A stretch of 64,000 nucleotides of DNA from Acidobacteriota bacterium (GCA_016713675.1 JADJOS010000005.1:434001-498000); one strand, 5' to 3'. Positions 52,790-62,654 are shown, counted from the first letter of the stretch. Notes: generated by a model from the sequence alone, not told the origin. A program made the numbers and translations.

Positions 52790-53893
52790 ATGAAAAAGGC
52801 ACTTATCACTGGAATTACCGGCCAAGACGGTAGTTATTTGACCGAGATCTTGTTGGACAAGGGATACGAGGTGCATGGGATCATTCGTAAATCCAGCTCG
52901 TTTAATACTGGTCGGATCGATCATCTCTACCGCGACCCGGAAATATTGAATAAACGGCTCTTTCTTCATTATGGCGACCTAATCGATCCGAGCAGCCTGA
53001 ACCGTTTACTTGAAAAGGTCGTTCCGGACGAGATATACAATCTTGCTGCACAGAGCCACGTAAAGGTTTCCTTCGACATCCCGGACTATACTGCACAAGT
53101 TGACGCTCTCGGAACCTTAAGGTTTTTGGACGCAATTCGGGAGACAGGTTTGCGACAAACCAAATTTTACCAGGCTTCAACATCTGAACTCTTTGGAAAG
53201 GTTCAGGAGGTGCCGCAGACCGAGTCAACACCTTTCTATCCTCGGTCCCCGTACGGTATCGCAAAGCTTTTTGCATATTGGACCATCGTCAATTATCGAG
53301 AGGCATACAATGTTTTTGCCAGCAACGGCATTCTCTTCAATCACGAATCGCCACGCCGGGGGAATACATTCGTCACCAAAAAGATCACGCGTGAGATTGC
53401 AAAGATCATCGCCGGGCAGTCGAACAAACTGTATCTAGGCAATCTCGATGCAAAGCGCGATTGGGGATTCGCTCCTGAATATTGTGAAGGAATGTGGAGG
53501 ATAATGCAGCACTCCGTGGCCGAAGACTTCGTTCTTGCCACAGGCGAGACGCATACGGTCCGTGAGTTTGTTGAAACGGCCTTTGCGAACGTCGGCATCG
53601 AGATCGCCTGGACGGGAAGTGGTTCCGATGAAAAGGGAGTTGTTCGAACGATCGACTCGTCGATATTAGAGGTCCAGTCCGGAACAGAAAAAGCTCACGT
53701 TCGCGTGAACGACATTCTTGTAGAATTGAGCGGTTCATATCTCCGTCCGACCGAGGTCGACCTCCTGATCGGCGACTCGTCGAAAGCAGAACGAGTACTT
53801 GGCTGGCGATCGAAAACACATTTTCAGGAACTCGTTCGAATAATGGCCGATGCCGATTGTGATGCGATCCGAAACGGTCGGGCCGATATTTAA
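52790..53893 (+). CDS. gmd: GDP-mannose 4,6-dehydratase
   Basis: 367 residues. NAD site ALITGITGQDGSYLTEILLD, GIIRKSSSFNTGRIDHLY, the Gmd catalytic segment FYQASTSELFGKVQEVPQTE and PYGIAKLFAYWTIVNYREAY (YxxxK), and NHESPRRGNTFVTKKITREI. It converts GDP-mannose to GDP-4-keto-6-deoxymannose, used by the Fcl gene directly upstream. The ATG follows the fcl stop with no gap. Confidence 0.94.
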   Translation: MKKALITGITGQDGSYLTEILLDKGYEVHGIIRKSSSFNTGRIDHLYRDPEILNKRLFLHYGDLIDPSSLNRLLEKVVPDEIYNLAAQSHVKVSFDIPDYTAQVDALGTLRFLDAIRETGLRQTKFYQASTSELFGKVQEVPQTESTPFYPRSPYGIAKLFAYWTIVNYREAYNVFASNGILFNHESPRRGNTFVTKKITREIAKIIAGQSNKLYLGNLDAKRDWGFAPEYCEGMWRIMQHSVAEDFVLATGETHTVREFVETAFANVGIEIAWTGSGSDEKGVVRTIDSSILEVQSGTEKAHVRVNDILVELSGSYLRPTEVDLLIGDSSKAERVLGWRSKTHFQELVRIMADADCDAIRNGRADI

Positions 53894-53896
53894 GTA

Positions 53897-54817
53897 ATGC
53901 TCAAAATTGAGATCGTAATGCCGGTACACAATCGGAGCGCCGAGACACTGCATTGTCTGCGGAGCATCGCTCGTTCAGTACGCGAAGGTTTGAGCTTGCA
54001 CGTAATTGTTGTTGATGATGGCTCGACCGACGGCACTGCTGACGCTATCCGCAAAGAATTCCCCGAGGTTGAAATAGTCACTGGCGACGGCAGTCTGTGG
54101 TACACGGCCGGGACGAACCGCGGATTAGCCGCTGCTTTAAAACACGAACCGGATTATATCCTCGCCGCAAATAACGACCAGATATTCGATTCAAAGTGCA
54201 TTGTCAGCCTGGTTGATTGTGCGGAACGCCATCCTCGGAGCGTCGTAGGTTCATTGCTACTTAATTGGGAAACGCCGCATAAGCTATTTCAGGTGTCGCC
54301 GAGATTTGAACTGTTAGGCGGCGGCTTCCGGCACTGGTATAAGCAAACGGTGTGGACCGTTCCCACAAAACCTTGGCGTGTCGAATTGATCGTTGGAAAT
54401 TGTGTTCTCTATCCGGCAGCCGCGATTCGCGAAGTCGGCCTCATGGATGAGAAGAGGCTTGTTCAATACGGCGACGCAGAATACACGCCGCGAATGCTCC
54501 GTCATGGCTGGCAGCTATTGATCGAGCCGAGGGCCCGCGTATTCTGCAAACCGAACGATCCGGTTTCAGGCTTTCGAAACTTAACAACCTCCGAAAAACT
54601 ACGGCAGCTTTTGTACGATCCGACCGGGCCTTACAGCTTGCGCCGTCGATTTTACATGAATCTGGGAAGCTCACGACACCCCATACTTGGGCTTCTTGCT
54701 TTACCAGTCTTTTTTGTCCGTCTCGCTTTGGGCAGAAACATTGAAGGAACGTGGGCTCTGGATCAGGACGAAAGGCCACTTTCCGAAACGTTCGCGTCGG
54801 CCGTTATCGATGATTAA
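53897..54817 (+). CDS. family 2 glycosyltransferase
   Basis: 306 residues. N-terminal nucleotide-sugar fold: IEIVMPVHNRSAETLHCLRS, LHVIVVDDGSTDGTADAI (DDGS metal/nucleotide site), then YILAANNDQIFDSKCIV and GNCVLYPAAAIREVGLMDEK. This matches rhamnosyl- or fucosyl-type GT2 enzymes. No membrane segments, so it acts at the inner face on a lipid-linked intermediate. It starts 3 bases past gmd and overlaps the next gene by 8 bases. Confidence 0.85.
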   Translation: MLKIEIVMPVHNRSAETLHCLRSIARSVREGLSLHVIVVDDGSTDGTADAIRKEFPEVEIVTGDGSLWYTAGTNRGLAAALKHEPDYILAANNDQIFDSKCIVSLVDCAERHPRSVVGSLLLNWETPHKLFQVSPRFELLGGGFRHWYKQTVWTVPTKPWRVELIVGNCVLYPAAAIREVGLMDEKRLVQYGDAEYTPRMLRHGWQLLIEPRARVFCKPNDPVSGFRNLTTSEKLRQLLYDPTGPYSLRRRFYMNLGSSRHPILGLLALPVFFVRLALGRNIEGTWALDQDERPLSETFASAVIDD

Positions 54818-56030
54818 GACAAAGCCCAAATTGATCTTCCTCTGGAATTATGTTGAATGGGGAGGGGCCCAGATATATTTACTTGCCATAATGAAACGGG
54901 CTCGCGAACTGTTCGATATCAAGGTGATCCTGCCCAGTCGATCCCTTCCGGATATCCTCAGTTACCTTGATAAGCTTAGTATTTCGTACGAATTCACTGA
55001 TGCATGTCTAGACATTTCACCTGCGCCTACGATACGCGCCAAGATCCTGCGTCAATGGAGGCGAATACATGCCGAATGGACAAGTTTTCGTTATTTGATG
55101 CGTTACGACCTTCGTTCGAGCATTTTGCATATCGAGGCAGCTCCGTGGCAGTCGTGGATACTCTTCACCGCCTTGGCAGCACGTGGTGCAAATATATTTG
55201 TTACGATGCACAATATCATGCCGCGTGCATCAGCGTGGCGTGAAATGATCTGGAAAATGCGTATGCAGTTCGTTTCGCGTCTGCCGGGCTTCCATATGTT
55301 TCCGTCAAATCAGGACACAAAGGATCGGTTGAAAGGATGGGTTTCCGACACGTTCTTTGATAACATGGAGGTTACCTATACCGCTGTAAACCCTGAAGAG
55401 ATCGCCGAAGTCTCAAATATCGAGGTCGACGTAGCCGAAATGCGCCGAAAATATGGCCTCGACCCAAATAAGTTCCTTGTCCTCTGCGTTGGTCAATTCA
55501 TTGACCGAAAAGGTCGTTGGATATTTCTCGGAGCCGCAAAGAAGATCGCCGAAACCCATGATGAAGTCACATTCGCGTGGTTAACACCAAAAATGCCGGA
55601 CGATAGCGACCAGATCAGGATTGCTGAATACGGTCTCGGCGATACATTCAAGCTAATATTATCGGGTACCGTAGGCGACAATCGTCACGATGTTCTCAGC
55701 TTTTTTCGTGTTGCGGATGCATTCGCACTTGTAAGTTATGTAGAAGGCCTGCCGATATCACTGCTTGAAGCAATGGCTCTTGGTTTGCCGTGTATTTCGA
55801 CCAATATAAATGCGATCCCAGAGGCGGTCATTGACGACAAAACCGGAATATTGATCGAAGCAGGTTCAAGCTCCGCCCTCGCCGAATCGGTATTGAAGTT
55901 AAAGTACGACGTTGCAACGCGTGTTCGGCTTGCCGGCAATGGTCAAGAATTCGCCCTCAATAATTTTGATGAACGCCGAGTTGCGGACATCGTCATTGAA
56001 TCATACATGCGGTCGTTAAACTGCGAATGA
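54810..56030 (+). CDS. family 4 glycosyltransferase
   Basis: 406 residues with the GT-B fold of GT4: the N-terminal WNYVEWGGAQIYLLAIMKRA and the C-terminal KFLVLCVGQFIDRKGRWIFL, then YVEGLPISLLEAMALGLPCI (E-x7-E region) and NINAIPEAVIDD. The ATG at 54810 overlaps the end of the previous gene (8 bases), the natural coupling in this locus; the longer frame from 54687 lies inside that gene and is rejected. Donor is unknown. Confidence 0.85.
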   Translation: MIKTKPKLIFLWNYVEWGGAQIYLLAIMKRARELFDIKVILPSRSLPDILSYLDKLSISYEFTDACLDISPAPTIRAKILRQWRRIHAEWTSFRYLMRYDLRSSILHIEAAPWQSWILFTALAARGANIFVTMHNIMPRASAWREMIWKMRMQFVSRLPGFHMFPSNQDTKDRLKGWVSDTFFDNMEVTYTAVNPEEIAEVSNIEVDVAEMRRKYGLDPNKFLVLCVGQFIDRKGRWIFLGAAKKIAETHDEVTFAWLTPKMPDDSDQIRIAEYGLGDTFKLILSGTVGDNRHDVLSFFRVADAFALVSYVEGLPISLLEAMALGLPCISTNINAIPEAVIDDKTGILIEAGSSSALAESVLKLKYDVATRVRLAGNGQEFALNNFDERRVADIVIESYMRSLNCE

Positions 56031-57535
56031 ACGAACCGCGCCAATCACAATCCGGCAAAAGTGTGATCCGTAATGTCTTTTACGGTTCGCTAACGTGGAT
56101 TCTGCCGCTGTCGCTTAGCTTCATCGCAACACCGATCATCGTCCGTTCACTCGGTAACAATGACTACGGAATCTATGCTCTAGTCTTGGGTTTCATTGGC
56201 TATTCGTTCACATTCAGCTTCGGCAGGGCGATCACAAAGTACGTTGCAGAATACCGGAACACACCCAGTGCTTACAAGATCACTGATGTGATCTCAACAA
56301 GTATCGTCCTCAATTGCGTGATCGGCCTGGCCGGCGTGGCCGCGATAGTACTGCTTTCTCCATGGCTTGTTCGGGAGGTTTTTCGTATCGATCCGGCGTC
56401 ACAGGACAAAACGATCCTTGCGATGTATATCGCGTCCGCGGTGATCTTTGTCTCGATGTTGAACCAGTTATTCAGTTCCATGCTGCAAGGGATTCACCGG
56501 TTCGATGTCTACTCAAGGATCTATACGGCCAGCGGATTCATCTCGATCGGCGGAAATCTCGCGCTCGCGTTGCTAGGTTTCGGGCTAATTCCGCTTCTGC
56601 TCTGGAATCTGATGACGTTGGTCGTCTTCGGCATCATTTTTGCGGTTGTCTCAAAACACTATTTGCCTGAATTCAAACTCAAGCTGAATATCAGCCGGAC
56701 AACCATTCGCCTCGTTACCGGATATAGCGCGGGAATAGTAGGGTATCAGATCGTCGCGAACGTATTGCTCTTGTTTGAGCGAGGCTGGATCACAAATCGC
56801 TTAGGAAGCGAGAGTCTGACCTACTATGTTGTACCGATGACCTTAGGAATGTATCTTCACGGATTTGTTTCGAGCTTGGTGCAAGTCATTTTTCCACTTG
56901 CGAGCGAACTCAACGAAGACCGCGAAAAGTTACTTAAACTCTACCTAAAAGCAACAAAAGTGATCACGATGATCGTCATTTTTATAATAATGAGTGTCAT
57001 AGTGAATGAGAAATTATTTTTGCACCTTTGGATCGGCGATGCCTTCGTCGAAAACTCGTCGAGTTTATTGATATTCCATATTATTACGTTTGGGATGTTG
57101 GCAATAATGACGGTTTCCTGGCAGATGACGGAAGGACTTGGATTCCCGCATTATAATTTCGCGATCATTAGTGTTTGTTTGATCATCAGCATCTCGCTTA
57201 TGTTCTTATTGACGGGCGACTACGGCAACATCGGTGTCGGAATATCGAGACTTGCTGGATTCGGAACGATCTTTTTATCGATATTCTTGGTCGAGCGATT
57301 ATTCTTCAAGCGAGTTCAGGTCGCATTTTGGACTCGAATCTTTGTATGCCTGGGAATCGCGTCGATCGCGGGGGCAGTGACTGAGTACCTGATTACAAGT
57401 AATCTACCCGCGGGTTGGCTAACGCTCTTTGTTTCCGGTTTCAGTGGTGGAGCCGTTTATATTTTGATACTCTGGCTGCTAAAATTCGTGACCGAGGATG
57501 AAAGAGTTTTATTCCGGTCACTTTTAAGGCGTTAG
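56027..57535 (+). CDS. Wzx-like oligosaccharide flippase
   Basis: 502 residues with about 12-14 membrane helices of the MOP/polysaccharide-transport family. The N-terminus (SVIRNVFYGSLTWILPLSLS) and RAITKYVAEYRNTPSAYKI are typical of O-antigen and exopolysaccharide flippases. It should move the lipid-linked repeat unit to the periplasm. The start ATG overlaps the previous stop (ATGA), and it lies 13 bases before the methyltransferase gene. Confidence 0.88.
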   Translation: MNEPRQSQSGKSVIRNVFYGSLTWILPLSLSFIATPIIVRSLGNNDYGIYALVLGFIGYSFTFSFGRAITKYVAEYRNTPSAYKITDVISTSIVLNCVIGLAGVAAIVLLSPWLVREVFRIDPASQDKTILAMYIASAVIFVSMLNQLFSSMLQGIHRFDVYSRIYTASGFISIGGNLALALLGFGLIPLLLWNLMTLVVFGIIFAVVSKHYLPEFKLKLNISRTTIRLVTGYSAGIVGYQIVANVLLLFERGWITNRLGSESLTYYVVPMTLGMYLHGFVSSLVQVIFPLASELNEDREKLLKLYLKATKVITMIVIFIIMSVIVNEKLFLHLWIGDAFVENSSSLLIFHIITFGMLAIMTVSWQMTEGLGFPHYNFAIISVCLIISISLMFLLTGDYGNIGVGISRLAGFGTIFLSIFLVERLFFKRVQVAFWTRIFVCLGIASIAGAVTEYLITSNLPAGWLTLFVSGFSGGAVYILILWLLKFVTEDERVLFRSLLRR

Positions 57536-57548
57536 TTCAATATTTGTT

Positions 57549-58208
57549 ATGCAACTTGTTCACCGTGTTGACTTTATTAAATCAGCGGTTGCCGGCCAAA
57601 AGGTATTGCACCTTGGATGCACGAACTGGCCGTACACGACCGAGGCGATCGAAAACGATATGCTGCTTCATTTCGCACTCGCGAAAACGGCCGGGGAATT
57701 ATACGGATTTGATTTCGATCAGGCCGGCATCGACACCTTAGTTGCAGCGGGCGGGACAAAACTCTTTCGCGCTGACCTCGAAAGGCTTGAAGAAGTCGAG
57801 GTCGATGAGACATTTGACGTGATCATTGCCGGAGAAATGATCGAACACCTGAACAATCCGGGCCTGTTTTTAGAGGGTATAAAGCGATTCATGTCGCCCG
57901 ATACTTCACTCGTGATCACAACGATCAACGCGTACTGCGCAATGCGTTTTGCAACTTATGGTCTTCGCGGGAAAGGAGGTGAGAACGAACCGGTTCATCT
58001 CGACCATGTTGCGTATTACTCATACAGAACACTCAAACTACTTGTCGAGCGGGCAGGATTCACGGTAGAACAATTCTGCTTTTACGATATCGGACCCGAA
58101 CACCGACCTTTCAATCCGTGGTATCTGAATTTGATCAATGATCTCGCCGTAAATATCTCGCCCCAGCTTAGCGACGGCGTCATCGCAGTCTGCAAATTGG
58201 CTAAATAA
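57549..58208 (+). CDS. class I SAM-dependent methyltransferase
   Basis: 219 residues. SAM fold: KVLHLGCTNWPYTTEAIEND, LYGFDFDQAGIDTL, LFRADLERLEEVEVDETFDV, then IAGEMIEHLNNPGLFLEGI and LVITTINAYCAMRF. It is probably cytosolic and acts on a sugar nucleotide or glycan, though the target is unknown. Its stop overlaps the stop of the FkbM gene on the other strand by 8 bases. Confidence 0.8.
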   Translation: MQLVHRVDFIKSAVAGQKVLHLGCTNWPYTTEAIENDMLLHFALAKTAGELYGFDFDQAGIDTLVAAGGTKLFRADLERLEEVEVDETFDVIIAGEMIEHLNNPGLFLEGIKRFMSPDTSLVITTINAYCAMRFATYGLRGKGGENEPVHLDHVAYYSYRTLKLLVERAGFTVEQFCFYDIGPEHRPFNPWYLNLINDLAVNISPQLSDGVIAVCKLAK

Positions 58209-59100
58209 ACCACTTAGCTAGTCGCCCTGAATCAAAATCGCGTGGAAGGCATAATACGTTGGCCCCGATATCGTCCGATTGAAATCCGTCAATCTTGCGG
58301 AGCGTGAACCGACTTTCATCGATCTCGAAGAAGTCATATGATCCGTGTCCGCGAATATACTCGATCAGATCATTTGGTAAGTAATTGAAACCACTCGTAG
58401 TAGCGAGCGCCATTTCGATCTCCATAACCGGCAACTTCTCTTGCTCAAACAATCTCGAAGCACCCTTGAGCATCATTAATTCAGCTCCTTCGACGTCCAT
58501 TTTCACAAATCGAACGTTATCAATATTATTATTCTCAAGGTAAGAGTTGAGCGTGATCATTTTCGCGGGGACCGACACATAACCCCTTCCGCCGAATGTG
58601 GCCATTGACGCATGACCGTCCGGAAGGCCATCGAAAATATGCATTTCGATCTCTTTTTCAACGTCGCCGAGGGCTAAGTTATTCAAAATTACATTTTTCG
58701 GAGGCTCGTTCATTTCTACGTTCTTTTTCAAGTCCTCGAACATCTGCGGAACCGGCTCGAAGGCATGAACTTCACCACTTTCCCCAACCAATTTTTGAAA
58801 CAAGGTCGTGTACCAGCCGATGTTTGCCCCGATGTCGAGACAGACATCTTCCGGACAAACGATTGCCGAAAATATCTCCGTTATCGCCTGTTCATACTGT
58901 CCCGTAAAGTATATGAATCGATACGAAGCATTTTCAGTGTTTATTGTTAGATTTCTTCCGTCTCGAGTTTCGACCAACAGCCGCCCGGCTCCACAAGGTG
59001 AGATTCGAAGAGCAAGGTCAGACAAGCGATATTTGCCCTTATTGATCGGCGTGTTGAATATATAAGATCTGAAAAGTCGGTGTACAAATGTTGGTTTCAT
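58201..59100 (-). CDS. FkbM-family methyltransferase (minus strand in the locus)
   Basis: 299 residues. FkbM features: VCLDIGANIGWYTTLFQKLV (SAM site), EVHAFEPVPQMFEDLKKNVE, LNNLALGDVEKEIEMHIFDG, and VRFVKMDVEGAELMMLKGAS. It probably methylates a sugar hydroxyl of the surface glycan. It is the only minus-strand gene of the polysaccharide locus and overlaps the previous gene tail to tail by 8 bases. Confidence 0.82.
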   Translation of the reverse strand: MKPTFVHRLFRSYIFNTPINKGKYRLSDLALRISPCGAGRLLVETRDGRNLTINTENASYRFIYFTGQYEQAITEIFSAIVCPEDVCLDIGANIGWYTTLFQKLVGESGEVHAFEPVPQMFEDLKKNVEMNEPPKNVILNNLALGDVEKEIEMHIFDGLPDGHASMATFGGRGYVSVPAKMITLNSYLENNNIDNVRFVKMDVEGAELMMLKGASRLFEQEKLPVMEIEMALATTSGFNYLPNDLIEYIRGHGSYDFFEIDESRFTLRKIDGFQSDDIGANVLCLPRDFDSGRLAKWFI

Positions 59101-59237
59101 TTAGGATCGGAGTCGAGTATCGGTTTGACAACCGTAATTCGATTTTGTAGAAAAGGTTAGCAGACTTGCCCTTGATAGACAAAAATGTAGCCACCGCGAT
59201 ACTATTAGAAGTTTGAAACACAGCTGAATCTCGGACA

Positions 59238-60764
59238 ATGGCACTTCAAAACCTTAACAATTTTCCCTCTCAACCGATTAAGGGAAAGGGCTTTATGCTG
59301 ACAGGCATAATCTTGTGGGCCTTTGCGTTCCTGGCCCTATTTGGTTTTGTCTGGCTGGAAGGAGGTTTTTCGGGCACTCTAAGTGATTACTACCTATTGC
59401 CTTGGGCCGTATTAGCCGGTGTTGTCGTACTCTCCCCGACAGCATACCTCATCTACAAGAGAAAGTTCGATCCATTTCATCCATTGGTCTACGCCGCATG
59501 GAGTTATATATTTCCGGCATTTGTGATCGGAGGTGTGATCGTTTCATTCAACCTCGTCAATCCATATTTCATGGTGTTCATTGACGACCCAAAGTACAAT
59601 TTCCCACTTACGTTGACCTTCATATCCATAGGATTTATCGGATTGACCATTGGGTATTCACTTCCGTTAGGGCGTTATTTTGCAGGCCGGCTCGAACCGC
59701 GAATGCCCGATTGGGAATGGAAACCGGAGCGGGTCTGGACCGCGGGTGTGGCTCTTATCATTTGTGGATTGGCGATCAATCTGGCCGGTTTCCTTCAGGG
59801 CATCATGGGCTTTCAACGGACGATCGAGGTAGGCACCTACGATGCCGTTTTGTATTTTCTTCTCGTTTTATTGGCGGAAGGCACTATTTTGCTTTGGCTC
59901 GCCATATTCGGCGTCAAGGAAAAGACCGGTGCTTATTATATTGTCTTGTTCTTAATGATAGCCCTGATCCCATTTCGTGTGGCCTTGTTGGGTAGTCGCG
60001 GTGGTTTGTTGACCAGTATTATTCCGATCGCAATGGCCTTTCGTTATTCAGGCCGCAAACTTCGCTGGCAGACCTCCGCAATATTTGGAACGCTAGTACT
60101 CGTGGCGGTATTCATCGGAATCATTTACGGCACGGCATTTCGAAACATTAAGGGCTCCGAAAGTAGAATTGAAGCCGGCGATTATGTCGGGCAGGTGGGA
60201 GCGACGATCGACTACCTTTCGAACGAAGACCCGGCCATTCTGTTGCAGAATAGTGCTCAAGCTTTTGCAGATCGCATTGAGAATCTCAGCTCCGTCGCGG
60301 TTGTGGTCGCGAACTACGAACGTCTCGCACCTTACGAGGCAAGTTATAACATTGAAAACAACATCATCAACGACACGCTGACGTCGTTCGTTCCGCGTTT
60401 TATTTGGAACGAAAAGCCTCCGACATCCGATGCCCGCGCATATAGCGCATTATATTTCAGTTATGGTGACAATTCATTTGCGATCTCGCCTTTCGCTGAC
60501 CTTTTGCGCAATTTTGGACCGATCGGCGTACCGATCGGAATGCTCTTGCTTGGGATATATTTGCGGCTAATCTATGCTCTTCTGATCGAAACGCCTAATC
60601 CGACAATGTGGAAGAAAGTAGCATATTTCCCATTATTGACGCTTGTGAGTTATGAGTCATTTTACGCCACTATATTCCCGTCGATCGTTCGAACTGGTGT
60701 TGTGCTTGTGGTAAGTTTATTACTGGTCAACCTCATAGTCCGAACAAGGATAAAGAGTAGTTAA
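59238..60764 (+). CDS. Wzy-like oligosaccharide repeat-unit polymerase
   Basis: 508 residues, highly hydrophobic with about 12 membrane helices and a longer periplasmic loop (roughly residues 320-410) rich in charged residues. Such topology with conserved Arg and Asp in the loops fits O-antigen or exopolysaccharide polymerases. A short RFIWNEKPPTSDARAYSALY segment precedes the last helices. Sequence identity in this family is low, so the function rests on topology and the place among flippase and transferase genes. Confidence 0.7.
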   Translation: MALQNLNNFPSQPIKGKGFMLTGIILWAFAFLALFGFVWLEGGFSGTLSDYYLLPWAVLAGVVVLSPTAYLIYKRKFDPFHPLVYAAWSYIFPAFVIGGVIVSFNLVNPYFMVFIDDPKYNFPLTLTFISIGFIGLTIGYSLPLGRYFAGRLEPRMPDWEWKPERVWTAGVALIICGLAINLAGFLQGIMGFQRTIEVGTYDAVLYFLLVLLAEGTILLWLAIFGVKEKTGAYYIVLFLMIALIPFRVALLGSRGGLLTSIIPIAMAFRYSGRKLRWQTSAIFGTLVLVAVFIGIIYGTAFRNIKGSESRIEAGDYVGQVGATIDYLSNEDPAILLQNSAQAFADRIENLSSVAVVVANYERLAPYEASYNIENNIINDTLTSFVPRFIWNEKPPTSDARAYSALYFSYGDNSFAISPFADLLRNFGPIGVPIGMLLLGIYLRLIYALLIETPNPTMWKKVAYFPLLTLVSYESFYATIFPSIVRTGVVLVVSLLLVNLIVRTRIKSS

Positions 60765-60771
60765 GTGGGGT

Positions 60772-61659
60772 TTGAATGACCGCAGTCGCAACATTTCCGG
60801 TTCTACGAAGATGATGAATAACAAACTACGCGGCCTTCGGGAAATGTGGCACTTTGATAATCGGATCTATCTCATTTTGTCTCGAATCTTGTTTCCGTCC
60901 CAGAGTGGACATATTTATCGATTGCGCGACGTAGAATTCTTGTCCGACCATCGATCGGGCGATGCAAATGGAGCGAGAGAATTGCTGACCTCGCCGATGT
61001 ATCGCAAATACATCGAAAAAATGGATCTCACAGACGATATCAAGGTCCTTGATATCGGCTCAAACAATGGCGGCTTTCCGTTGTTGCTTAAGGCAGAGAA
61101 TATTAGCATAGGTCAGCTTGTTTGCGTCGAACTCAATCCGAACACGTTTGTTCGGCTTCAGTTCAATTTAGGTCTAAATTTAAATGGCCGGTTTCGAGCG
61201 TTTAATCTCGGAATATGCGGAGAGAATCGGGAGCTTCGAGTAAAACTCGGTGCGGGATCTGCCGGTGACAATATCTACCGATCCGCCGACAAAGGTGATA
61301 CGGACCAGATCGTAATTCCGGGTAAGACATTTGATGATGTCTATTGCGAGGTCTTTGGCGAACAGATTGTCGATCTCTGTAAGATCGACATTGAGGGAGC
61401 TGAGTATGAAGTATTTGAAAGCGAAACTGCGAAATCGATCAGCCGATGCAAATACTTGCTTATCGAGATCCATCATTCGGCAGAAAGACCTCGAAAATTG
61501 GTTTTAGATAAACTGAATGCCGCGGGATTCATCGAGATCGATGGCGAAAATAAGGTAGATGATCTCCATTATGTCCATTTCTTGGCAAACCAGGAGTTGG
61601 CAGAGGGTGGCAAAACGCCTTATCAAAAAAACGCTGATAATGGGGCTAGTTTGGGATGA
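60772..61659 (+). CDS. FkbM-family methyltransferase
   Basis: 295 residues. SAM fold: IKVLDIGSNNGGFPLLLKAE, LVCVELNPNTFVRLQFNLGL, FNLGICGENRELRVKLGAGS and DLCKIDIEGAEYEVFESETA. The start is uncertain: TTG at 60772 has GTGGGG just before it, while ATG at 60811 has little. The ATG of the heptose gene overlaps its stop (ATGA). It is the second FkbM gene of the locus and probably methylates another sugar position. Confidence 0.8.
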   Translation: MNDRSRNISGSTKMMNNKLRGLREMWHFDNRIYLILSRILFPSQSGHIYRLRDVEFLSDHRSGDANGARELLTSPMYRKYIEKMDLTDDIKVLDIGSNNGGFPLLLKAENISIGQLVCVELNPNTFVRLQFNLGLNLNGRFRAFNLGICGENRELRVKLGAGSAGDNIYRSADKGDTDQIVIPGKTFDDVYCEVFGEQIVDLCKIDIEGAEYEVFESETAKSISRCKYLLIEIHHSAERPRKLVLDKLNAAGFIEIDGENKVDDLHYVHFLANQELAEGGKTPYQKNADNGASLG

Positions 61660-62654
61660 TAGTATTCACTAATGGTTGTTTTGATATTCTTCATCCGGGT
61701 CACATAGATCTCTTGCGGAGGGCGAAGTCACTCGGGACCAAATTGATCGTCGGGATCAACAGTGACAGGTCTATCTCGGCAATAAAGGGCCCTGGCAGGC
61801 CGCTGCAGGATCAGGAATCGCGCAAGGCAGTACTTTTGGGGCTGTCGTCAGTTGACGAAGTGCTGATATTTGATGAATTGACTCCTGAAAATCTCATAAA
61901 GCAGTTGAAACCTGAGGTCTTAGTTAAGGGCGGCGATTGGAAAGAAGACGAAATAATCGGAGCCGATTTTGTGAAGGCCCACGGCGGACGTGTTTACTCT
62001 CTTCCGCTCGTCGACGGATTTTCGACCAGCGGAATTGTAGAAAAAGTGGAAATCAGAACATTCGAAACACAAGAAGATGGCGATTCGATCGTTGAACGAT
62101 CTCTGAATCAGCATCTCAAAGTCTTTGAAGCATTAGTTGCAACAAGCACTGAGGGCATCGAAGAATGCGCGAACCTGATCATTGATGCCGTCCTCGCCGG
62201 GAAAAAGGTGCTTATTTGCGGAAATGGCGGCAGTGCGGCAGATGCCCAGCATATCGCGGCTGAATTTGTCGGACGATATGAAACTGAGCGACGGGCTCTT
62301 CCGGCTATTGCTCTGACAACCGATACATCTGCATTAACGGCACTTGCGAACGACTATTCCTTCGAACGTATCTTTGCCAGACAGGTAGAAGCACTGGCTC
62401 ACGAGGGCGATTGCTTGATTGCGATCAGCACAAGCGGGAATTCTCCTAACGTCATTGCCGCTGTCATGGAAGCCAGACGTAAGGGCTGCACTGTTATCGG
62501 GATGACAGGAGCCAAAGGCAAAAAGCTCGCATCTCTCTGCGACAGCTGCATACTCATTCCATCTGACCGGACAGCACGTATTCAAGAAGCTCACATTACG
62601 ATCGCCCATATCTGGTGCGAAATGATCGATCGGCGGATAGAGGAGATCGGATGA
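61656..62654 (+). CDS. fused RfaE2-type heptose adenylyltransferase and GmhA sedoheptulose-7-phosphate isomerase
   Basis: 332 residues, two enzymes in one chain. Residues 1-130: nucleotidyltransferase FTNGCFDILHPGHIDLLRRA (HxGH type), VKGGDWKEDEIIGADFVKAH as in RfaE2/HldE-C. Residues 150-330: GmhA-type SIS domain with CGNGGSAADAQHIAAEFVGR, LTTDTSALTALANDYSFERI and AISTSGNSPNVIAAVMEARR. These catalyse the last (nucleotidyl transfer) and first (isomerisation) steps of ADP- or GDP-heptose synthesis. The kinase RfaE1 is the next gene, so a fusion of non-consecutive steps is observed. Confidence 0.9.
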   Translation: MIVFTNGCFDILHPGHIDLLRRAKSLGTKLIVGINSDRSISAIKGPGRPLQDQESRKAVLLGLSSVDEVLIFDELTPENLIKQLKPEVLVKGGDWKEDEIIGADFVKAHGGRVYSLPLVDGFSTSGIVEKVEIRTFETQEDGDSIVERSLNQHLKVFEALVATSTEGIEECANLIIDAVLAGKKVLICGNGGSAADAQHIAAEFVGRYETERRALPAIALTTDTSALTALANDYSFERIFARQVEALAHEGDCLIAISTSGNSPNVIAAVMEARRKGCTVIGMTGAKGKKLASLCDSCILIPSDRTARIQEAHITIAHIWCEMIDRRIEEIG

